Shown here piece by piece: positions 16,434-21,381 of a stretch of 21,381 nt of DNA. The translations under genes and the position numbers were made by a program. A model generated the notes under the pieces. That model did not search any database. It worked only from the letters and a program-made list of their open reading frames with translations, and was not told where the DNA came from. The stretch spans positions 7,620-29,000 of the forward strand of contig MSTD01000021.1 in the NCBI GenBank assembly GCA_001942045.1, read 5' to 3'. Numbering within the stretch: position 1 is the first letter of the stretch; each line of letters begins with the position of its first letter. The DNA comes from Mycolicibacterium porcinum (lineage in GTDB: Bacteria; Actinomycetota; Actinomycetes; Mycobacteriales; Mycobacteriaceae).

Positions 16434-17558
16434 GTGACAACGCCGCCCCCGCCCCCTGGTTCGGTACCTCCATCCGGCGGATATCCGGGTCAGGGCCCGG
16501 GGGGTCAGCCTCCGGCATGGCAACCGCCGACGCCGGTGCAGGTCGCCAAGCGCGGTAACGGTTGGAAGTGGGCGTTGGGCGGGGTTGCCCTGGTCGCAGT
16601 GATCGGCGTAACCGCCGCAGTTACGTTGTCTGTGGCGGGTAAGGGCAATGGCGGTGGACCCGGTTCACCGTCGGCGCCTCCGACAGCCTCTGCGGGTGGC
16701 GGAGCGCACCCCGATATTGCCAGCGCCAATGACACCGGCCCGGTTGCGGTGATCCTTGAGGATCCTTCGTGTGCCACGCGGTATCCCGTTTTCTCCACTT
16801 TTGAGAACAGGGCCAAGAATGGTTGGGATAAGCGCGATCCGATGGTAGGCGCGACGGATTGGACACCCGATATCCGTGGCCAGTACGAAGCCGTCGGTCA
16901 GGCATTCAGGGAGGCTGCAAACCAGATCGCAGCGTCGGCGAAGTTGACTCCGCATCGGGTCATGCGGGAACTGTATGAGCAATACATCGCTTACGCACGG
17001 GCCTACGCCGATAGTATTGCCACTTATACCCCAATCGATAACCAGTTGGCACTGGCCGCAATTAGCGCCTCCGATGCAATCGCACGCATATGTAATTCCG
17101 TCGATTTTGGTTCAGCGGCAGCCAGGGGCCCATTGGTTCCAGGACTGTCAGCACCGCCAGAGGTAGCACCCGTGCGCGATCCAGCCGATGCGCAGAAGCT
17201 GCTATCCGAGCCGAGTCCTGTGTGCGAGGAATGGGACTCCGCAATGAAGCAGTTCTCGGCAGACACCGCGTCCTGGCGGGCGACCGACCCGGACATCCCT
17301 CGCACGGAGTGGTCCCCAGAGCAGCAGCAGATCACCGATGGGGTGGTTACCAGAATGAAGCTATTCAACACACAATTGTCCGCATTGGGTCGGAAAAGTG
17401 AGAATCCAACCTTGCGGGATTTTGCAAATCTAGCAGTCCAATACCGTCAGGCATACCTGGAATCGATCCCTACCTACACTCCGGCCGACAAATATCTTGT
17501 GGATGCCTCGATTCGCACGGCCGGCTTAGTAGCCTCAGCGTGCCGGGCATTGGGATAG
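16434..17558 (+). CDS. Single-pass membrane protein with duplicated extracytoplasmic Cys-pair domain
   Basis: The product is 374 aa and I do not recognise it. It starts at a GTG with a good AAGGAG site at 16421-16426. Order: a Pro/Gly-rich cytosolic N-terminus (1-40), one transmembrane helix (about 46-68), a Gly/Ser/Pro linker, then two copies of the same domain of about 110 residues. Copy A has Cys113, Trp143 in TDWTP, YADSIATYTPID at 191-202 and Cys220. Copy B has Cys264, Trp293 in TEWSP, YLESIPTYTPAD at 341-352 and Cys370. Cys-to-Cys spacing is 107 and 106, so one disulfide per domain outside the membrane is likely. M. tuberculosis has no gene at this position between espJ and espK. An accessory ESX-1 role is inferred only from its place in the gene string. 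Confidence 0.85.
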   Translation: MTTPPPPPGSVPPSGGYPGQGPGGQPPAWQPPTPVQVAKRGNGWKWALGGVALVAVIGVTAAVTLSVAGKGNGGGPGSPSAPPTASAGGGAHPDIASANDTGPVAVILEDPSCATRYPVFSTFENRAKNGWDKRDPMVGATDWTPDIRGQYEAVGQAFREAANQIAASAKLTPHRVMRELYEQYIAYARAYADSIATYTPIDNQLALAAISASDAIARICNSVDFGSAAARGPLVPGLSAPPEVAPVRDPADAQKLLSEPSPVCEEWDSAMKQFSADTASWRATDPDIPRTEWSPEQQQITDGVVTRMKLFNTQLSALGRKSENPTLRDFANLAVQYRQAYLESIPTYTPADKYLVDASIRTAGLVASACRALG

Positions 17559-17610
17559 CAAACATGGCAACTGGTTGTTGCAGCGGGAACCTGAGTCGGG
17601 TGTAGTCGAG

Positions 17611-19857
17611 GTGGGCACGAAAGAACGCGATACCAGCGACTACGGCGGAAAGACCGTAGTTGATCCCGCGTGGCCGAACGCTGATGAGGAGGCCATCGGC
17701 GCTGCAGCGGAAGCGTTCAGCAGGTTGGCAGCGTATCTGCGGAATCAGATTGTTCCTGCGGCCGGCCGGCAGAGAACGAAGTTGTCTGATCATTGGGAAG
17801 GCACTGGAGCACAGGCGGCCTTTGACGAGGCGACTGGGATCATCGGTGACCATGAACTCAGTCAGGCTGCGGCCGAGCGAGTTCAACGCAAGCTAAAACT
17901 CATCGAAAAGAAGATCGCCGACACGAAAGACCTGGTCAATTCGGTCGCCCAAGGGGTGCAGAAGAAATGTGAAGGCATCCACAACGAGGCCCCGCCAAAG
18001 ATTCCCTTTAGGGATACACGGTCTGAACGAATCGACGACGAGATCCTCAAGGGATTCAACGAGAACGTCAAGCATGTCGCTCAGGCAGCTAAGTGGCTGG
18101 GGCATGAATTGCATGTGCCAGCGGGTACCCCGGGCGCGGACGGGAAGATGCCAGATCCGGGTTCGGCACAGGGCGGTCCGTCTGACCCGCCCACAGGGTT
18201 TGGTGATGATGCTCCTTCGTCCGGTGCAGGTAGTCAGGGGCCACCGGCTTCAGCGTCGCCGGCCCGCCCCGATTCGCCGCAAGGGTTTGGTGATGATGCG
18301 CCTTCGTCCGGTGCAGGCAGTCAGGGGCCACCGGCTTCAGCGTCGGCGGCCCGCCCCGATTCGCCGCAAGGGTTTGGTGATGATGCGCCTTCGTCTGGTG
18401 CAGGGGACCAAGGGCCGCGGTCTCCGGTGGCGCCGGCCAAATCTGATCCGCAACCGGTGGTGTCTGGAGTGCCAGCGTCAACTCCGGTAAACGGAACGTC
18501 CGCATCGTCCGCGTCGCCGGGTGGTGGCCCATCGGCGCCCTCCTCTGTATCCCCAGTGTCGACCGGCGGGCCCAAGTCAGACACTGCATCGTCAGCGAGC
18601 TCCGCCGGCGCTCCCGCGAATGCAGCTGCAGCAGGTGCTAAGCCGCCAAACCCGTTGGAGCAGATGCAAAAAGGCATGGCGGAAGCGGCAAAGGGCGGCG
18701 GCGCACCACAGTCCACATCGTCGCCGTCGCAACCACTTGGCGCCGCACCTACCACGCAGCCCCTCAACACTCCTGCCCCTGCTGCGGGGGCAGGAACCGG
18801 GACTCCACCTGGACCGGCCGCGCCTGCAGCACCCACTGCACAGGCAGCCGCGGGTGGCATGTCCGGCGCGGGCTCCGCCCCCGTGGGCGCGGGGCCAGGT
18901 GCCGGAGCTCCGGCGGGCAGTCCGATGCCGCTGGGTCCCGCTCCGACGCCTCCACCTGCGGCTCCGGCTCCCGCACCGGCAGCGGGAGCCGCTGTGCCGC
19001 CGGCGAACCCAGCTGCTGCGGCGGCAAGTGGCGGGGCGCAGGTGGCGCCGGTTCCGGTCTCGGCCGCTCGACAGCAACGAGACGCGGTCTCGTCCGCATT
19101 GCGGCGAGAATCCGGAACGGACCCACTGACAATTGGGCGCAGGATCGCTGCGGCACTCAACGCACCCGACATGGTTAATCAGGACGAAGACTTCTTCTTC
19201 CACTGGATCACGGCGGTCACCCAGGATGGGCGGATCGTGGTGGCGAACAACTACGCGATGGCCTATATGCCGGAGCAGGTGCGCCTGCCCGATCATGTGG
19301 TGATGGCCAGCGCCGACGAGTCGATACCGGCCAGTGAACGGGCGCGATGGGCGACATATCCAATTGTGGCACTGCAGAATTGGGCACAACATCATGAGGT
19401 GAAGCTCAGGGCGCTGATTGCACTGGAGCAGCAGTTCACCAGCGATTCCGGCGTGCCCCACGTAGTTCTGACGCCCGAGGATATCCCCGCGAGCGGGAAA
19501 ATGGCAGGTCGTGATCGCCTGCAAGTTATCGCCCCAGAGGTGAGTTCCCGCTTGGCACGGATAAGCGACGCCGACTTGGTGACGGTGCTGCCGCCGGCGC
19601 CGGTGGATGCGAATCCGCCTGATGAGGACGAACGGCTGGCGGTGTGGGACCGGGTGTGGCAGCCGGTGATCAGTCCGGCCTCGAACCGGGGCGAGGCTCA
19701 CCTGCAGGCGTTCTTGAACTACGCGTTGTATGCGCAGGAACATGCTTTGTACGACGCGCACACGACTGTCGACGTCCAAGACCAACGCCGAGCCGTTGAC
19801 GGGTTCATTTACTGGCAGCACGTAGGCCAGTTGACTGCCGACGCGCTCGAGGGATAA
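17611..19857 (+). CDS. espK: EspK, ESX-1 chaperone for EspB
   Basis: From the GTG at 17611 the product is 748 aa (729 in M. tuberculosis). The N-terminal helical domain carries a WXG-like WEG at 62-64. The middle is a long Pro/Ala/Gly/Ser-rich linker that includes an 87-bp tandem repeat. The C-terminal domain (from about 481, VPVSAARQQRDAV) is highly typical of EspK, with RRIAAALNA, FFHWITAVTQDGRIVVANNY, LTPEDIPASGKMAGRDRL and VLPPAPVDANPP. EspK is a cytosolic protein reported to bind EspB and EccCb1. The start is uncertain: TTG at 17575 is also in frame, neither has a strong ribosome binding site, but the N-terminal length before the first conserved Trp fits 17611. In M. tuberculosis espK lies on the strand opposite to eccD1; here it is on the same strand. 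Confidence 0.92.
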   Translation: MGTKERDTSDYGGKTVVDPAWPNADEEAIGAAAEAFSRLAAYLRNQIVPAAGRQRTKLSDHWEGTGAQAAFDEATGIIGDHELSQAAAERVQRKLKLIEKKIADTKDLVNSVAQGVQKKCEGIHNEAPPKIPFRDTRSERIDDEILKGFNENVKHVAQAAKWLGHELHVPAGTPGADGKMPDPGSAQGGPSDPPTGFGDDAPSSGAGSQGPPASASPARPDSPQGFGDDAPSSGAGSQGPPASASAARPDSPQGFGDDAPSSGAGDQGPRSPVAPAKSDPQPVVSGVPASTPVNGTSASSASPGGGPSAPSSVSPVSTGGPKSDTASSASSAGAPANAAAAGAKPPNPLEQMQKGMAEAAKGGGAPQSTSSPSQPLGAAPTTQPLNTPAPAAGAGTGTPPGPAAPAAPTAQAAAGGMSGAGSAPVGAGPGAGAPAGSPMPLGPAPTPPPAAPAPAPAAGAAVPPANPAAAAASGGAQVAPVPVSAARQQRDAVSSALRRESGTDPLTIGRRIAAALNAPDMVNQDEDFFFHWITAVTQDGRIVVANNYAMAYMPEQVRLPDHVVMASADESIPASERARWATYPIVALQNWAQHHEVKLRALIALEQQFTSDSGVPHVVLTPEDIPASGKMAGRDRLQVIAPEVSSRLARISDADLVTVLPPAPVDANPPDEDERLAVWDRVWQPVISPASNRGEAHLQAFLNYALYAQEHALYDAHTTVDVQDQRRAVDGFIYWQHVGQLTADALEG
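18196..18416 (+). repeat. 87-bp in-frame tandem repeat in espK
   Basis: Two full units (18196-18282 and 18283-18369) and a partial third (18370 to about 18416) encode 29-residue repeats starting GFGDDAPSSGAGSQGPP. The full copies differ at only a few bases, which points to recent expansion. It lies in the disordered linker of EspK and keeps the reading frame. Confidence 0.92.
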
Positions 19858-19939
19858 GAGTCTGCGGTGACGGGGCGACGCGGAGGTTTAGAACAAGAAC
19901 ACCCGGCGGGCGAAAAATCCGAAGTTCGTGCCTTCGATG

Positions 19940-19955
19940 GGCAATTATGATTGCC
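19940..19955 (+). promoter_or_regulatory. Palindrome overlapping a -10-like box upstream of the espB-like gene
   Basis: GGCAAT (19940-19945) and ATTGCC (19950-19955) are perfect inverted copies around TATG. The sequence TATGAT at 19946-19951, a good -10 match, overlaps the right arm. No convincing -35 is seen; AGTTCG at 19923-19928 is at 17 bp. The arrangement could be an operator over a promoter for the downstream gene. It lies in the 207-bp non-coding gap 19858-20064, which otherwise holds no gene. Confidence 0.3.
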
Positions 19956-20064
19956 GAACAACGGCGGGGCGGGAGTATCGGGCCGTTTCCGGGACAGTGT
20001 GGGGTTTCGTTTGCTCAGCCTGTGTCGGTTAGCCAGATTCACAGCTGTAGGAGGATGATTTGCG

Positions 20065-21381
20065 ATGGGTGACAAGGTAAAAGCCACGCCGTCGGAGTTG
20101 AAAAGCACTGCCGAGACACTATTGAGGCCCCGCCCCAAGGGGCCGGATGCAGACACCGGCAGTTTCGACGGTGTCTTTGAACCGCCAGATCAGCTACGTT
20201 CTACCTTGGAAGCGTGCGGACGGCTTGACTCCTCTGCCCATGCGTTGGCCGAGGCCTTTTCTGCCGGCGACCGCGAGGCGGAGCGATTGGCTGCTGCGGT
20301 GAAAGCCACTGCCGTTGCTTACGAAGCGCTCGAAGATCAGAATCGCGCGGCGTTTGAGCGGCAGATGCGAGGTGACGACGCGTCGCCACCTATTCAACCG
20401 GTAGCTCCCGATTTGACAACTATGCCTGAATCCTTTGACGTTTCTTTATTTGATGCTCAAGATGCGGATATTAATGAGGACTACTATCTGGGCTGGGAAG
20501 ATGCAGTGCACGCGATTTATGATCACGACCCGCGTGCCTTATCACTGAACTACTTTCGGGACCAATGGAAGGCATACCAGACCACGCTGCAGATTCACGC
20601 GGAGAAATTCGTCGTTGTAGCTGATTGGGATGGCGATGCCGCAGCCGCCTGCAGGAACGCCATGGGGAATTTGCGGGCCTGGTGGATGAACATGGCGGAT
20701 GAGTGTCTACGGTTGGCTAATGAGGCACAAAAGGTTCTTGATGCGCACGATAAACTTGTCGCGGACCATCCCAATGAAAACGACGTTCGATACTACAACA
20801 CTCTAAATCGCGTACAAAAAATGTACAAGTATCCAGAGTATAACGGTGAATCGAATATGGCGCGGACGAAATATGCGAGCAGCATTGGAATCACGGCAAG
20901 TAGGCCGGGCAAGCCGCCAGCGATAGGCGGTAAGCTCCCCGCCGTTAACGCTAGTGAAGTCGGAGCCAACCCAAGCACGCCGGGCCTTCCCGGGGGCCCC
21001 GGCGGTCCGGGTGGCGGTCCTGGCGGTGGCCCCGGCGGTGGTGGTGGCGGCGCCCCAGAGATGCCGGGGATGCCCGAGATGCCTTCGACGTCGCCTGCCG
21101 GCTTGGATCCCTCCGCGGGTGAACTTCCGTCGGGGTCGCCGTCCGGCGGCTCGCCCTCGGGTGGTTCGCCGAGCGGTGGTTCGCCCGGTGGTGGTGCCCC
21201 CAGCGGTGGTGCGCCCAGCGGTGGTGCGCCTTCCGGAATGCCGGAAACTCCTTCCACCGAGGTACCGGCGCTCGGGGATGAGCCGAGCGTCAGCCCCGCG
21301 TCCGCAGGGGCCGGGTCCGGTGGCGGTCCCGGTGGCGGTGAGATGCCGAAGACGCCGTTGGCGCCTGCAGTGGGCGCGGAG
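20065..21381 (+). CDS. espB: EspB-like ESX-1 substrate (3' end outside window)
   Basis: The frame is open from the ATG at 20065 to the window end: 439 codons and no stop. AGGAGG lies at 20049-20054. Residues 1-100 are PE-like, with AYEALED containing the YxxxE motif (Tyr86-Glu90), like AYGEVDEE in M. tuberculosis EspB. Residues about 120-290 are PPE-like helices with the WXG motif WDG at 188-190. From about 300 on it is Gly/Pro/Ser-rich with tandem SPSGG/APSGG repeats. EspB is secreted by ESX-1, trimmed at its C-terminus by MycP1, and oligomerises into rings; it binds EspK, encoded just upstream. The PPE-like half is unusually AT-rich for this locus. The fold assignment is good; strict orthology is less certain because the sequence is divergent and the end is missing. 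Confidence 0.75.
   Translation, partial: MGDKVKATPSELKSTAETLLRPRPKGPDADTGSFDGVFEPPDQLRSTLEACGRLDSSAHALAEAFSAGDREAERLAAAVKATAVAYEALEDQNRAAFERQMRGDDASPPIQPVAPDLTTMPESFDVSLFDAQDADINEDYYLGWEDAVHAIYDHDPRALSLNYFRDQWKAYQTTLQIHAEKFVVVADWDGDAAAACRNAMGNLRAWWMNMADECLRLANEAQKVLDAHDKLVADHPNENDVRYYNTLNRVQKMYKYPEYNGESNMARTKYASSIGITASRPGKPPAIGGKLPAVNASEVGANPSTPGLPGGPGGPGGGPGGGPGGGGGGAPEMPGMPEMPSTSPAGLDPSAGELPSGSPSGGSPSGGSPSGGSPGGGAPSGGAPSGGAPSGMPETPSTEVPALGDEPSVSPASAGAGSGGGPGGGEMPKTPLAPAVGAE
21121..21237 (+). repeat. Gly/Ser/Pro pentapeptide-like repeats in the espB-like tail
   Basis: Repeated units encoding SPSGG, SPGGG and APSGG follow one another with few interruptions, after a Gly-Pro run encoded at about 20992-21054. 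This is low-complexity coding sequence in the predicted disordered C-terminal part, and it is prone to slippage. Confidence 0.8.

Noticed and set aside
17564..17605. Short ATG reading frame of 13 codons just before espK
   Set aside because: It is too short, has no clear ribosome binding site and no recognisable product; a leader-peptide role cannot be supported.
18196..18416. CRISPR-like direct repeats
   Set aside because: The units are 87 bp, directly adjacent without spacers, and in frame within espK, so this is a coding tandem repeat.
20793..21257. Minus-strand Gly/Pro-rich frame opposite the espB-like gene
   Set aside because: It is the complement of the Gly/Pro/Ser repeat tail; the + strand frame has a strong AGGAGG site, YxxxE and WXG motifs and stays open to the window end.

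Overview
The window is the main part of an ESX-1 type VII secretion locus from a mycobacterium. The GC content is high (with local dips), starts include GTG and TTG, and the gene order matches the M. tuberculosis ESX-1 region gene for gene up to eccD1. The Esx, Esp and spacer proteins differ clearly from the M. tuberculosis versions, and espK and an espB-like gene lie on the same strand as eccD1. That suggests a non-tuberculous, probably fast-growing species (Mycolicibacterium-like); the species assignment is inference. All genes I can support are on the + strand.

Layout. (1) 1-9512: the C-terminal part of espE, then espF, espG1, espH, eccA1, eccB1, eccCa1 and eccCb1. Gaps are at most 32 bp and several junctions overlap (espH/eccA1 by 8 nt, eccB1/eccCa1 by 4 nt), so this looks like one operon. 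(2) 9513-12066: a 159-bp leader with two hairpins, then pe35, ppe68, esxB and esxA. (3) 12067-15155: a strong hairpin, then espI and eccD1, which overlap at TTGA. (4) 15182-17558: a small EspC/EspF-like gene, an espJ-like gene, and an unrecognised single-pass membrane protein whose extracytoplasmic part is a clear internal duplication. (5) 17611-21381: espK with an 87-bp tandem repeat, an intergenic region with a small palindrome over a possible -10 box, and an espB-like gene cut off by the window end. eccE1, mycP1 and espL are not seen and would be expected, if present, beyond the right edge.

How it works together (known from the family). EccB1, EccCa1/EccCb1 and EccD1, with EccE1, form the inner-membrane complex. 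EccCa1/EccCb1 are the FtsK/SpoIIIE-type motors that select substrates by C-terminal signals. EccA1 is the cytosolic AAA+ protein. EspG1 and EspK are substrate chaperones, for PE/PPE proteins and EspB respectively. EsxA/EsxB, PE35/PPE68, EspE/EspF, EspJ and EspB are substrates. Six proteins here carry a YxxxD/E export motif at the expected place: EspF, PE35, EsxB, the 101-aa protein, EspJ-like and EspB-like.

Most worth a second look: the duplicated four-cysteine membrane protein (16434-17558); an EsxB that has lost its WXG motif and has a two-residue C-terminal extension; the Met/Gln-rich segment shared by EspE, PPE68 and EspJ; the hairpins flanking the pe35-esxA block; and a 31-bp near-perfect inverted repeat inside espE at the left edge. 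No gene-free stretch exceeds about 210 bp. I found no RNA genes, IS elements or CRISPR arrays.
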